This document shows, in pieces, positions 1 to 6,553 of a stretch of 32,005 nt of DNA. Position 1 is the first letter of the stretch. Each line of letters starts with the position of its first letter. The stretch is from UBA2942 sp045127535 (lineage in GTDB: Bacteria > Bacillota > Clostridia > Lachnospirales > Lachnospiraceae), in the NCBI GenBank assembly GCA_045127535.1, contig JBGVQN010000050.1:1-32005 (forward strand), read 5' to 3'. A program made the position numbers and the translations under genes. The notes beneath the pieces are model-generated. The model was not told the origin of the DNA and searched no databases. It saw nothing but the letters and a program-made list of their open reading frames with translations.

Positions 1-1
1 T

Positions 2-28
2 GCCCAGAAAGAAAGCTGGGCTTGTTTT
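2..28 (+). terminator. Possible intrinsic terminator of an upstream gene
   Basis: A 6-bp perfect stem (GCCCAG at 2-7, CTGGGC at 16-21) with an 8-nt loop is followed by TTGTTTT. It would end a transcript entering from the left. The gene it serves is outside the window, and the stem is short, so this is tentative. Confidence 0.45.
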
Positions 29-50
29 GTATACCAAAAAGATGTATATT
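22..50 (+). promoter_or_regulatory. Possible sigma-A promoter for the CPBP protease gene
   Basis: TTGTTT (22-27) and TATATT (45-50) are separated by 17 nt, the ideal sigma-A spacing. The -35 box matches only 4 of 6 positions and overlaps the T-run of the preceding hairpin. It is the best candidate upstream of the first gene. Confidence 0.4.
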
Positions 51-93
51 AAACCCACAAGTTATTGTCTGATACTTTATCAGTACATCATGG

Positions 94-1077
94 GTGAACT
101 CTACACCATTATTTCCGAAGGTAAATTTACGCAATCTAAGGGTACCAGGATTGTTGCTTTTTACTACAGTGTTTGCTATAATATGGAACATGAAACAACT
201 ATTTAAAAAAGAGAATCCAATAGGATACTGTTTGATTCCGGTACTGGTATTTCTGGTGGGAAAGCAGCTGGCTTATGAATTGTTTATGAGAATATTCCCA
301 GTGGGGCAGGAAGGAATCGGGATCCTGGTAAATGGACTGGCTGATGTAATAATGATTCCTGTGATGTGGAAATGGTTTCTTCCAGGCAGGAACGGAGATT
401 GTGTATATACAGTTTTGCCGGAAGAAAATCGTCAGAAGACGGGACAGTCTGTCCCTTCTTTTTTGGAAAATCCGGCAGCAGGAGCAGGTCAAATATTGAT
501 GTGGTGTCTGTTAGGAGCATCTTTTTGTCTGGCAGGAAATGGACTGTTGCAGCTGACAGGACTTACAAGCCTGTTTGCGGGAGATTACAGCAGTACCATG
601 GAGGTGCTGTATGGGGATACCCTCTGGATGCAGGTGTTCTGGATGGTAATTGCCGCCCCATTGGCAGAGGAACTGGTATACCGGAAAATTCTTTATGGAA
701 GGATGCGGGAATACTGTGGTGTGTATAAGGCAGCAGCAGGAGCCTCTTTATTGTTTGGACTGACCCATGGATATGTGCTTCAGGGAATTTACAGCTTTTT
801 CCTTGGAATGCTGTTATGTTTTCTCCTGGAGCGATACAGGGTTCTGTATCCATCTGTGGCAGTTCATATGGCAGCCAATCTCTGTTCTGTGGCAGTAACA
901 TTCTGCATACCGGTGCAGGACTGGTTGTCTGACAAGGGACATTTTGCTGTAGCAGCATTGATTTCTGCAGTGATATGTATCCTGATGACAGGCTGTCTGA
1001 TGAAAAGGATGCAGGGATTCGGATTCCATATGCAGGATAAGGGGAATATAAAAAACGATAGAAAGCATCTTTCGTAA
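94..1077 (+). CDS. CPBP family intramembrane metalloprotease
   Basis: Polytopic membrane protein of 327 residues with the three CPBP/CAAX-protease (Abi family) motifs. Motif 1 is EELVYR at about 192-197, motif 2 is FGLTH at 221-225, and motif 3 is HMAAN at 258-262; the glutamates and histidines form the presumed active site in the membrane. Several hydrophobic segments surround them. Bacterial members are linked to bacteriocin self-immunity or protein processing, but no substrate can be named here. The frame opens with GTG at 94 and has no good ribosome site. An in-frame ATG at 190 (MKQLFKKENP) is a credible alternative that would remove 32 residues. The next gene is a glycosyltransferase in the same direction; the two were probably closer before the palindromic element inserted between them. 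Confidence 0.85.
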   Translation: MNSTPLFPKVNLRNLRVPGLLLFTTVFAIIWNMKQLFKKENPIGYCLIPVLVFLVGKQLAYELFMRIFPVGQEGIGILVNGLADVIMIPVMWKWFLPGRNGDCVYTVLPEENRQKTGQSVPSFLENPAAGAGQILMWCLLGASFCLAGNGLLQLTGLTSLFAGDYSSTMEVLYGDTLWMQVFWMVIAAPLAEELVYRKILYGRMREYCGVYKAAAGASLLFGLTHGYVLQGIYSFFLGMLLCFLLERYRVLYPSVAVHMAANLCSVAVTFCIPVQDWLSDKGHFAVAALISAVICILMTGCLMKRMQGFGFHMQDKGNIKNDRKHLS

Positions 1078-1104
1078 ACTGTCTATGGCCATAAATAAAA
1101 CCAT

Positions 1105-1115
1105 AATGTCTGAAA
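1105..1115. repeat. Left target-site duplication of the MITE-like element
   Basis: AATGTCTGAAA at 1105-1115 is repeated exactly at 1341-1351. The two copies directly abut the outer ends of the terminal inverted repeats, as expected for an 11-bp duplication made on insertion. Confidence 0.8.
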
Positions 1116-1340
1116 TAGGCAATTGCGAAACGGTATTCAACATCAGCTTTGGGAAGTATCTGTAAGAAAATATTTTCTAAGCAGGACTCTTGAAAACACC
1201 GGCACTTTAAATTTTGCGCCATAGGTGCAAAATTTATTAGTACCGCTGCGTTTTCACCGAAGCGAGAGCGTGCCCTGCGTGAAAATATTTTCTTACAGAT
1301 ACTTCTCAAAGCGTCCGGTAATGTGTTTCGCAATTGCCTA
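1116..1340. mobile_element. 225-bp palindromic MITE-like element
   Basis: The ends are perfect 16-bp inverted repeats (TAGGCAATTGCGAAAC at 1116-1131 and its complement at 1325-1340). A second pair of arms, 1146-1177 and 1281-1312, matches at 31 of 32 positions. A third inverted repeat (1209-1220 with 1224-1235) sits at the centre, so nearly the whole element folds on itself. It is flanked by an 11-bp direct repeat and has no transposase gene. These are the hallmarks of a non-autonomous element moved in trans. Duplications of roughly this length occur in the IS4/IS231 group, but the parent transposase cannot be identified from here. Confidence 0.85.
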
Positions 1341-1351
1341 AATGTCTGAAA
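1341..1351. repeat. Right target-site duplication of the MITE-like element
   Basis: Exact second copy of AATGTCTGAAA. It creates an ATG at 1342 that is in frame with the following glycosyltransferase gene. The real start of that gene is more likely ATG 1369, behind a purine-rich ribosome site. Confidence 0.8.
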
Positions 1352-1368
1352 GAAAGAGAGGAGAGGAA

Positions 1369-2388
1369 ATGAAACTGTTAACAATTGCCGTACCATGCTA
1401 TAATTCTGCGGCATATATGGAAAACTGTGTGAATAGTCTGTTGATAGGGGGAGATGAGGTAGAGATCCTGATCGTAGATGATGGTTCTAAAGATGAAACT
1501 GCCGCCATCGGAGACCGCCTGGCAGCAGAAAACCCAGGGATCGTCCGCTGCATTCATAAACCAAATGGAGGGCATGGTTCAGCAGTCAATACTGGCATTG
1601 AGAATGCCACAGGGCTTTTTTTCAAGGTAGTAGACAGTGATGACTGGCTGGATGCAGATTCATATCCAAAGGCGCTGGCATTTCTTCGCAATACAGTGAA
1701 ATCAGGAAAGGCGCTGGATCTGCTTATCTGCAACTACATATATGACAAAGAAGGAGCAGAGAAAAAACATGTAGTCCATTATGAGAAGGCACTGCCTGTG
1801 GGCAGGATCTTTTCCTGGGATGAGGTGAAGCATTTTGGGGTTGGGCAGTACATATTGATGCATTCTGTGATTTATCGTACACAACTGCTGCGTGACTGCG
1901 GTATGAAACTGCCGGAACATACATTTTATGTAGATAATATCTATGTATATGATCCGCTGCCTTATGTAAAGCATATCTATTATCTCAATGAGAATTTATA
2001 TCATTATTACATTGGGCGCAGTGACCAGTCAGTGAATGAACAAATTATGATTAAGCGCATTGACCAGCAGATCCGGGTAAATAAAATCATGTTTGATTCT
2101 TATGATTTGAACAAGATTGAAAATAAACGTCTGCGTAAATACATGTATCGTTATCTGGAAATTATTTGTGTAATTTCCAGTATTCTGCTGATCAAGGAAG
2201 GTTCTAAGGAAAAACTGGCCATGAAAAAAGAATTGTGGCAGTATTTAAAGGAGAGAAATTTAGAACAGTATAAAAAAATCCGCTGGAAGATGCCTCTGGG
2301 ACTGGGGGTTAACCTTCCTGGTATAGTAGGCAGAAAACTTGCTGTTTTTGGATATAAAGTCAGCCAGAAAATATTTGGATTTAATTAA
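1369..2388 (+). CDS. Family 2 glycosyltransferase
   Basis: GT-A fold glycosyltransferase of 339 residues. The N-terminus MKLLTIAVPCYNSAAYMENC is the usual first strand and nucleotide-binding loop. DDGS at 37-40 follows, and VDSDDW at about 88-93 holds the metal-binding DxD. It should transfer a sugar from a nucleotide donor to a cell-surface glycan or lipid carrier; donor and acceptor cannot be read from sequence. No membrane segment is obvious, so it is probably cytoplasmic or peripheral. I chose ATG 1369 because AGAGAGGAGAGG (about 1354-1365) lies just upstream; the frame also opens at ATG 1342 inside the target duplication. The gene ends before a strong hairpin shared with the convergent PAP2 gene. 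Confidence 0.88.
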   Translation: MKLLTIAVPCYNSAAYMENCVNSLLIGGDEVEILIVDDGSKDETAAIGDRLAAENPGIVRCIHKPNGGHGSAVNTGIENATGLFFKVVDSDDWLDADSYPKALAFLRNTVKSGKALDLLICNYIYDKEGAEKKHVVHYEKALPVGRIFSWDEVKHFGVGQYILMHSVIYRTQLLRDCGMKLPEHTFYVDNIYVYDPLPYVKHIYYLNENLYHYYIGRSDQSVNEQIMIKRIDQQIRVNKIMFDSYDLNKIENKRLRKYMYRYLEIICVISSILLIKEGSKEKLAMKKELWQYLKERNLEQYKKIRWKMPLGLGVNLPGIVGRKLAVFGYKVSQKIFGFN

Positions 2389-2406
2389 ACAATTATTGTA
2401 CATAAA

Positions 2407-2473
2407 AAACCGCTGCAGCTTCTGAGGATTTCTGGAAAGTGGATTTCCAAAAACACGGAAGCTGCAGCGGTTT
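2407..2473. terminator. Bidirectional intrinsic terminator
   Basis: A perfect 16-bp stem (2407-2422 with 2458-2473; core CCGCTGCAGC) is flanked by A-rich and T-rich ends. It lies between the converging glycosyltransferase and PAP2 genes and can serve both. The loop holds a smaller GGAAA/TTTCC stem. Confidence 0.85.
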
Positions 2474-2491
2474 ATGCGTAAAGCGTTCAAG

Positions 2492-3151
2492 TTAAGCATG
2501 ATTGCTGGCAACAGGAAGCTGTTCCTGGGATGGGGATACATAAAAGATACGGTAAAATAGCATAGCCATAATAATGGCACCCAATACATCCAGTACAGAA
2601 TGCTGCTTTAAGAAGACAGTAGAAAGACAAATGGCAATACACAGTACAATGATTCCAAATAAAAGTACCGGCTTTCTGGAAAGCTTTTCATTGCGGATAG
2701 CAGCAATGGCAACGGCAATGGAATTGTAAGCATGAATGCTTGGAAATACATTGGTGGAAGTATCTACTGTCCAGAGCATACGGATTAATCTGGTCAGAAC
2801 ATTCTTATCCGGATCAATGTCCGGGCGCATGTTTTGTCCATTGGGAAACATGGTACAAATGATCAGATATAAGGTCATACCGCTGAACAAAAACAGTACA
2901 AACTGCCGGAAGTCCTGCTTATTGGTAAAACCCAGATAAAGGAACATACCTGCAACCAATCCAAACCAAAGAAGATATGGGATGATAAAAATTTCCTGGA
3001 ACGGAATGACAGAATCTAAGCTGCAATGAATCAAGTGATAATCTTTCTGTACTGTTTTTTCCAGATAACCAAACCATAACAAATAAAATGGAAGGTATAA
3101 AGCTGCAATAAATACGTGCTTGTTTTTCAGAAGAAACAATTTCATTTTCAC
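2492..3151 (-). CDS. PAP2 superfamily membrane phosphatase or phosphotransferase
   Basis: Integral membrane protein of 219 residues with the type 2 phosphatidic acid phosphatase signature. RP at 109-110 lies in motif 1, SIH with His140 in motif 2, and HSVLD with His184 and Asp188 in motif 3. Six hydrophobic stretches are visible. The wide spacing and the FPSIHAYNS sequence recall the inositolphosphotransferase/Aur1-like branch rather than undecaprenyl-pyrophosphate phosphatases. It probably dephosphorylates or transfers a lipid phosphate at the membrane; the substrate is unknown. Two starts compete: GTG 3151, 5 nt from an AGGAAA ribosome site, and ATG 3145, 11 nt from it. No clear promoter is seen. 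Confidence 0.82.
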   Translation of the reverse strand: MKMKLFLLKNKHVFIAALYLPFYLLWFGYLEKTVQKDYHLIHCSLDSVIPFQEIFIIPYLLWFGLVAGMFLYLGFTNKQDFRQFVLFLFSGMTLYLIICTMFPNGQNMRPDIDPDKNVLTRLIRMLWTVDTSTNVFPSIHAYNSIAVAIAAIRNEKLSRKPVLLFGIIVLCIAICLSTVFLKQHSVLDVLGAIIMAMLFYRIFYVSPSQEQLPVASNHA

Positions 3152-3182
3152 ACTTCTTTCCTATCATACATAATGGTCAGGC

Positions 3183-3214
3183 TTTCCAAAAATACGATCC
3201 TGTATTTTTGGAAA
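3183..3214. repeat. Perfect 13-bp inverted repeat upstream of the PAP2 gene
   Basis: Arms at 3183-3195 and 3202-3214 (TTTCCAAAAATAC and complement) enclose a 6-nt loop. The repeat lies 30-60 nt upstream of the PAP2 start. It could be a terminator-like hairpin in the leader or an operator. Function unknown. Confidence 0.6.
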
Positions 3215-3247
3215 AAATGCGCTGCAGTGCGATCATGCCCAGAGGGC

Positions 3248-3294
3248 TTTTTATTATATAGGAAATTCAGAGGAATTTCTTAATATAATAAAAA
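3248..3294. repeat. AT-rich palindrome, copy 1
   Basis: Arms of about 20 nt (3248-3267 and 3274-3294) pair with one bulged base around the loop CAGAGG. Outer ends are T5 and A5, so either strand gives a stem followed by a T-run. The left arm shares TTTTTrTTATATAGGAA with a second palindrome at 5659-5703. It overlaps the T-tract of the tRNA terminator. Confidence 0.65.
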
Positions 3295-3315
3295 GCCTAC
3301 CAATTGCTTGGTAGG
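3286..3315 (-). terminator. Intrinsic terminator of the tRNA-Val/tRNA-Met unit
   Basis: On the minus strand the 8-bp stem CCTACCAA/TTGGTAGG (3296-3315, loop GCAA) is followed by CTTTTTATTA. It starts about 5 nt after the tRNA-Met gene. Confidence 0.85.
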
Positions 3316-3319
3316 TTAG

Positions 3320-3393
3320 TAGCGGAAAAGGGATTCGAACCCCTGACACCGCGGGTATGAACCGCGTGCTCTAGCCAACTGAGCTATTCCGCC
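3320..3393 (-). tRNA. tRNA-Met(CAT)
   Basis: Cloverleaf on the minus strand. The acceptor stem GGCGGAA pairs with TTCCGCT (first pair G-U), with discriminator A at 3320 and no encoded CCA. The anticodon arm reads GCGGTTCATACCCGC with anticodon CAT, and the T-arm is AGGGGTTCGAATCCCT. It ends with an ordinary G-U/A73 rather than an initiator-type mismatch, so it reads as elongator Met. A tRNA-Ile2 with lysidine-modified CAT cannot be excluded by eye. Confidence 0.9.
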
Positions 3394-3396
3394 ATA

Positions 3397-3469
3397 TGGG
3401 GCGTATAGGGCTCGAACCTATGACCCTCTGCTTGTAAGGCAGATGCTCTCCCAGCTGAGCTAACACCCC
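3397..3469 (-). tRNA. tRNA-Val(TAC)
   Basis: Cloverleaf on the minus strand with acceptor GGGGTGT/ACGCCCC, discriminator A at 3397, D-arm TAGCTCAGCTGGGAGAGC, anticodon arm CTGCCTTACAAGCAG (anticodon TAC) and T-arm TAGGTTCGAGCCCTA. It lies 3 nt upstream of tRNA-Met in the same transcript. Confidence 0.95.
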
Positions 3470-3501
3470 GTGTGTTTTGCTGTCTTCCTGACTGCTCATT
3501 T

Positions 3502-3530
3502 AATATACCTCAGAATTTTGGAATTGTCAA
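3502..3530 (-). promoter_or_regulatory. Sigma-A promoter of the tRNA-Val/tRNA-Met unit
   Basis: Minus-strand TTGACA (3525-3530), a 17-nt spacer and TATATT (3502-3507). A-tracts and T-tracts just upstream (3531-3565) resemble an UP element, fitting a stable-RNA promoter. Confidence 0.88.
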
Positions 3531-3668
3531 CAGTTTTTTGAAAAATTTTGAAAATTTCTTCAAAAAGATTTTTTGAGGTGAAAATCAGGAAGAAAAGGGG
3601 GAGTTTCTGCAGGAAAAGCATTGTTTTTCCCGGAAAGGGAAAAATATTTGTGTTTTGTAAAATATATG

Positions 3669-3697
3669 CTGGCACCAGGGGAAAAGTATGGTATACT
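3669..3697 (+). promoter_or_regulatory. Probable sigma-A promoter for the lipid kinase gene
   Basis: CTGGCA (3669-3674), a 17-nt spacer and TATACT (3692-3697), with an extended -10 TG at 3689-3690. It starts about 60 nt before the kinase gene. The rest of the 3531-3755 interval is AT-rich, with a TTTTTGAA/TTCAAAAA inverted repeat at 3535-3566, and holds no convincing gene. Confidence 0.65.
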
Positions 3698-3755
3698 ATG
3701 CTTATGCTGGGCTGTGGAAAACAGCAGCCAATTATGAGAGTTGGATGAGGTTGTG

Positions 3756-4694
3756 ATGTACGAGATTATTATAAATCCGGAATCAAAGTGCGGAAAAGGA
3801 AAAGCAGTCTGGGAACAGGTGCAAAACTATATGGAGCAGCGTGGGATCTCATATCATGTAAATATCTCCAGGGGAATGGGGGATGCCAGAAAAATTGCAG
3901 CAGAAATGGTATTTGCAGATGACATTCCGCTGGAAGAGCGGGTAATCGTGGTAATTGGTGGAGATGGCACTTTGAATGAGGTGGTAAACGGATTAAAGTC
4001 TCTCTGTTCCGTGCGTATTGGATATATACCTGCCGGTTCTGGTAATGATTTTGCCAGAAATCTGAAGATTCCCAAAGATACGCTGAAAGCCTGTGAACTG
4101 ATTTTTGAGAAAAAACGTATTAAAAAGCTGGATTATGGTGTGAATTGTGTAGGAAAAGAAGAAATACAGAACAGACGGTTTCTGGTCAGCAGCGGAATCG
4201 GTTATGATGCAGCAATTTGTCATGAACTGAATTACACTGCATGGAAGAAGAAGTTAAACCGGGTGCATATGGGAAAGCTGGCATACATTATATTTGGAAT
4301 CCGCCAGATCCTATACAGCAAGCCGTCAGATGGAGAACTGATACTGGATGGTGTAAAGAAAATATCATTGCAGAAAGTATATTTTGTATCCTGTCATATT
4401 TTAAAGACAGAGGGAGGCGGTTTTTCATTTGGCAAAAAGGCAGATCCTACAGACGGCAAGCTGACGCTTTGTGTGTTCCAGAATATGAGCAAGGGAAAGT
4501 TTGTTGCGGCGCTTCTTCTGGCACTTTTAGGTGGACATCAGGATATGATTTCAGGAGTATATTCCTATGACTGCAAGGATGCACAGATTATTATGGATCA
4601 GCCTATGGCAGTGCATGCAGATGGAGAATCCTGCAGGGTACAGAAGGAAATGACAGTAAGCTGTGTAGGGAAGCATTTTCAGATATATTGCTAA
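3756..4694 (+). CDS. Diacylglycerol kinase family lipid kinase (YegS/BmrU-like)
   Basis: Soluble lipid kinase of 312 residues. The DAGK catalytic domain shows GGDGTLNEVVNG starting at residue 68 and PAGSGNDFARNL starting at 92, the nucleotide-binding and phosphate-binding loops of the family. The C-terminal beta-rich domain includes DPTDGKLTL and an HADGE motif near the end. Such enzymes phosphorylate diacylglycerol or a related lipid with ATP, recycling lipid released during envelope synthesis; the exact substrate here is unproven. I chose ATG 3756, 5 nt after GATGAGG; a TTG 15 nt earlier is less likely. The gene has its own promoter and is followed by ispF after 78 nt without a terminator, so co-transcription is possible. 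Confidence 0.9.
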   Translation: MYEIIINPESKCGKGKAVWEQVQNYMEQRGISYHVNISRGMGDARKIAAEMVFADDIPLEERVIVVIGGDGTLNEVVNGLKSLCSVRIGYIPAGSGNDFARNLKIPKDTLKACELIFEKKRIKKLDYGVNCVGKEEIQNRRFLVSSGIGYDAAICHELNYTAWKKKLNRVHMGKLAYIIFGIRQILYSKPSDGELILDGVKKISLQKVYFVSCHILKTEGGGFSFGKKADPTDGKLTLCVFQNMSKGKFVAALLLALLGGHQDMISGVYSYDCKDAQIIMDQPMAVHADGESCRVQKEMTVSCVGKHFQIYC

Positions 4695-4772
4695 GATGAA
4701 CTGTCAGGAGCATTCCAGGTTTATGTACAATGCAGGGTGACAGCAGAAAACAATGATACAGGAGGTTTGTAT

Positions 4773-5312
4773 ATGAGGATCGGTATGGGATATGACGTAC
4801 ATCGTCTGGTAGAAGACAGAGATTTGATTTTAGGAGGAGTAAAGATTCCTTATGAAAAGGGACTGCTTGGCCATTCTGATGCAGATGTGGTGGTACATGC
4901 CATTATGGATGCACTGTTAGGGGCTGCGGCACTTGGGGATATTGGGAAACATTTTCCAGATACAGACCCTAAGTATAAAGGGATATCCAGCATCCTTCTG
5001 CTGCAATACGTAGGAGAGCTGCTTTCTGAGCATCATTTTGTCATTGGCAATATTGATGCCACTATTATTGCACAGCGTCCTAAGCTGGCACCTTACCGGG
5101 CAGAAATGATGCAGAATGTGGCAGATGCCTTAAAAATTGACGTAAGCCAAGTGAATATTAAGGCGACTACAGAGGAAGGCTTAGGCTTTACCGGTACAGG
5201 TGAAGGCATTTCCTCCCAGGCAATCTGTCTGCTGGAGCAGGTGGCAAATTACAGATATGCAGATGTGATGGAAGAAGGGGGCTGCTGTGGCGGTGGCTGC
5301 TGTGGAAAATAA
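4773..5312 (+). CDS. ispF: 2-C-methyl-D-erythritol 2,4-cyclodiphosphate synthase
   Basis: Fifth enzyme of the MEP isoprenoid pathway. It cyclises CDP-methylerythritol 2-phosphate to the 2,4-cyclodiphosphate, releasing CMP, as a cytoplasmic trimer. MRIGMGYDVHRL carries metal ligands Asp8 and His10, GHSDADVVVHA (33-43) carries His42, and IGKHFPDTD (57-65) and KATTEEGLGFTG (130-141) are family signatures. ATG 4773 follows GGAGG by 7 nt; the in-frame ATG upstream has no such site. The domain ends near residue 165 and is followed by an unusual tail, EEGGCCGGGCCGK (167-179), with two Cys pairs that could bind metal or form disulfides. The tail is clearly in frame. A separate promoter lies 30 nt downstream, so ispF probably closes its transcript. 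Confidence 0.95.
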   Translation: MRIGMGYDVHRLVEDRDLILGGVKIPYEKGLLGHSDADVVVHAIMDALLGAAALGDIGKHFPDTDPKYKGISSILLLQYVGELLSEHHFVIGNIDATIIAQRPKLAPYRAEMMQNVADALKIDVSQVNIKATTEEGLGFTGTGEGISSQAICLLEQVANYRYADVMEEGGCCGGGCCGK

Positions 5313-5341
5313 AAAAGCTTTATGAAATTTGCAGGAAAGGC

Positions 5342-5370
5342 TTGACAAATTCTGCAAGTTTACATAGACT
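5342..5370 (+). promoter_or_regulatory. Sigma-A promoter of the T-box/cysE/cysS transcript
   Basis: TTGACA (5342-5347), a 17-nt spacer and TAGACT (5365-5370). It overlaps a weak inverted repeat (AAATTTGCAG near 5325, CTGCAAGTTT near 5352) that may end the ispF transcript or act as an operator. Confidence 0.75.
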
Positions 5371-5436
5371 AAAGTACAGAAGCAGTTTGCGTGCCGGGCA
5401 GAGGATTGCTGGCAGTGTATGGCTTTGTATATGGAA

Positions 5437-5663
5437 ATGCAGAGATTGGAAGAGTAATCTTTTCAGAAGACCCAGAGAGGATCTGTCACCGGCTGAAAGC
5501 AGATTTGTCAGAGAAAGGATGAAGTGTGCATCCAGGAGCAGGTTCGGTGAATTTTTAGCCGGACACGGCAGCAACCGTTATGTGCATTGAGTGAGGATAG
5601 ATTTATCCTAATGAGAGTGGAACCGCGGGCAACCGTCTCTTAATTGAGACGGCTGCTTTTTTT
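5437..5663 (+). promoter_or_regulatory. T-box riboswitch, Cys specifier
   Basis: Transcription-attenuating leader that senses uncharged tRNA. Stem I has GGAAGAGTAATC (AGTA motif), the AGAGAGG and CACCGGCTGAAAG segments of its distal part, and a specifier loop GAAGTGTGCATCC, in which TGC (5527-5529, followed by A) is the Cys codon. The T-box bulge TGGAACCGCGG at 5618-5628 pairs with the tRNA acceptor end. The terminator is CCGTCTC/GAGACGG (5633-5652) plus CTGCTTTTTTT. The alternative antiterminator pairs GAGA (5613-5616) with TCTC (5636-5639). Uncharged tRNA-Cys should permit readthrough into cysE and cysS. The left boundary is approximate. The short reading frames across this region are not genes. 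Confidence 0.93.
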
Positions 5664-5703
5664 GTTATATAGGAACTTTTTTGGATTCTCTATATAACAA
5701 AAA
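5659..5703. repeat. AT-rich palindrome, copy 2
   Basis: Perfect 14-bp arms (TTTTTGTTATATAG at 5659-5672, complement at 5690-5703) around a 17-nt loop. It shares the T-run of the T-box terminator. The left arm is nearly identical to that of the palindrome at 3248-3294, suggesting a dispersed short repeat. It lies between the T-box and cysE. Confidence 0.7.
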
Positions 5704-5840
5704 CCCTGTGGACAGCATCGCCCTGCGGCTGAGAGGAATTTGCTGTTGGAGGAGAATCTCCCAAAGCAGATCCTATCTGGTATAAAAGCAATCGGTTGTA
5801 TCTGAAATGTGCATTCTGCAGCGGCATGTGGAGGGTAGAT
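5704..5840 (+). other. Unassigned 137-nt leader between T-box region and cysE
   Basis: No gene is seen. The stretch holds GAGGAGAATCTCC, which can form a small hairpin, a TATAAA near 5780 without a clear -35 box, and the cysE ribosome site GGAGGG at 5830. It is unusually long for the space between a T-box terminator and its gene. Confidence 0.4.
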
Positions 5841-6542
5841 ATGAGATTAATTCAGTTTATTCAAGAGGAAATCAGAGTGATCCGGGATCGGGACCCGGCA
5901 ATCAAAAGTACGGCAGAAGTATTTTTGTATCCCTGTTTTCATGCAATATTGTGGTATCGGCTGGCTCATTGGCTGTATACCAGAGAGCATTTTTTCATGG
6001 CCAGATGGATCTCCCAGCGTACTGCACGGAAAACCGGCATCGAGATCCATCCGGGAGCAACCATTGGTAAGGGGCTGTTTATTGACCATGGTACCGGTGT
6101 GGTGATCGGAGAAACATGCATCATTGGAGACAATGTGACCCTTTACCAGGGGGTGACCTTAGGCGGCAACGGTAAGGAGCATGGCAAGCGCCATCCAACC
6201 ATTGGCAACAATGTGATGATCAGCGCCGGTGCCAAGGTCATTGGTTCCTTTACCGTAGGAGACAACAGTAAGATCGGAGCCGGTTCTGTAGTGGTAAAGC
6301 CGGTTCCACCCAATTCTACTGTGGTGGGCGTGCCCGGTCAGGTGGTAAAGCGTGACAATGTGCGTCTCCCCCAGACGGATCTGGATCATGTCCACATTCC
6401 AAACCCGGTAAGTACCGACATCAATTTCCTGAAACAGGAAAATCAGGAGCTGCGCTGGATCCTGCGTACGCTGCTTTTGGAAAATGCAGCAGAGGAAGAA
6501 AGAGGCAGAGCCTTAAAGGCTCTGGAGGCAGAAAACTCATAA
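5841..6542 (+). CDS. cysE: Serine O-acetyltransferase
   Basis: First step of cysteine synthesis: acetyl-CoA plus L-serine gives O-acetylserine. The 233-residue protein has a short N-terminal helical part and a left-handed beta-helix of hexapeptide repeats. EIHPGATIGKGLFIDHGTGV (from residue 68) and the downstream GETCIIGDNV hold the catalytic Asp-His region. LGGNGKEHGKRHPTIGNNV is the flexible loop typical of CysE/EpsC. The C-terminus runs into a charged helix. ATG 5841 follows GGAGGG by 5 nt; the frame extends 15 codons upstream without a site. cysS starts 11 nt after the stop, with its ribosome site overlapping the cysE end, so the two are translationally coupled. The T-box places both under tRNA-Cys charging. 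Confidence 0.95.
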   Translation: MRLIQFIQEEIRVIRDRDPAIKSTAEVFLYPCFHAILWYRLAHWLYTREHFFMARWISQRTARKTGIEIHPGATIGKGLFIDHGTGVVIGETCIIGDNVTLYQGVTLGGNGKEHGKRHPTIGNNVMISAGAKVIGSFTVGDNSKIGAGSVVVKPVPPNSTVVGVPGQVVKRDNVRLPQTDLDHVHIPNPVSTDINFLKQENQELRWILRTLLLENAAEEERGRALKALEAENS

Positions 6543-6553
6543 TGGAGGAAACT

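Noticed and set aside
563..1414. 283-codon minus-strand open frame
   Set aside because: It lies antisense to the CPBP gene and across the palindromic element, has no ribosome site and no family motif. It is open because of base composition.
3548..3748. 66-codon plus-strand frame
   Set aside because: No ribosome site or family motif. It covers the AT-rich hairpin and the promoter of the lipid kinase gene.
5320..5590. Two frames of 82-84 codons on opposite strands
   Set aside because: They overlap the promoter and stem I of the T-box leader, which explains the conservation and structure here.
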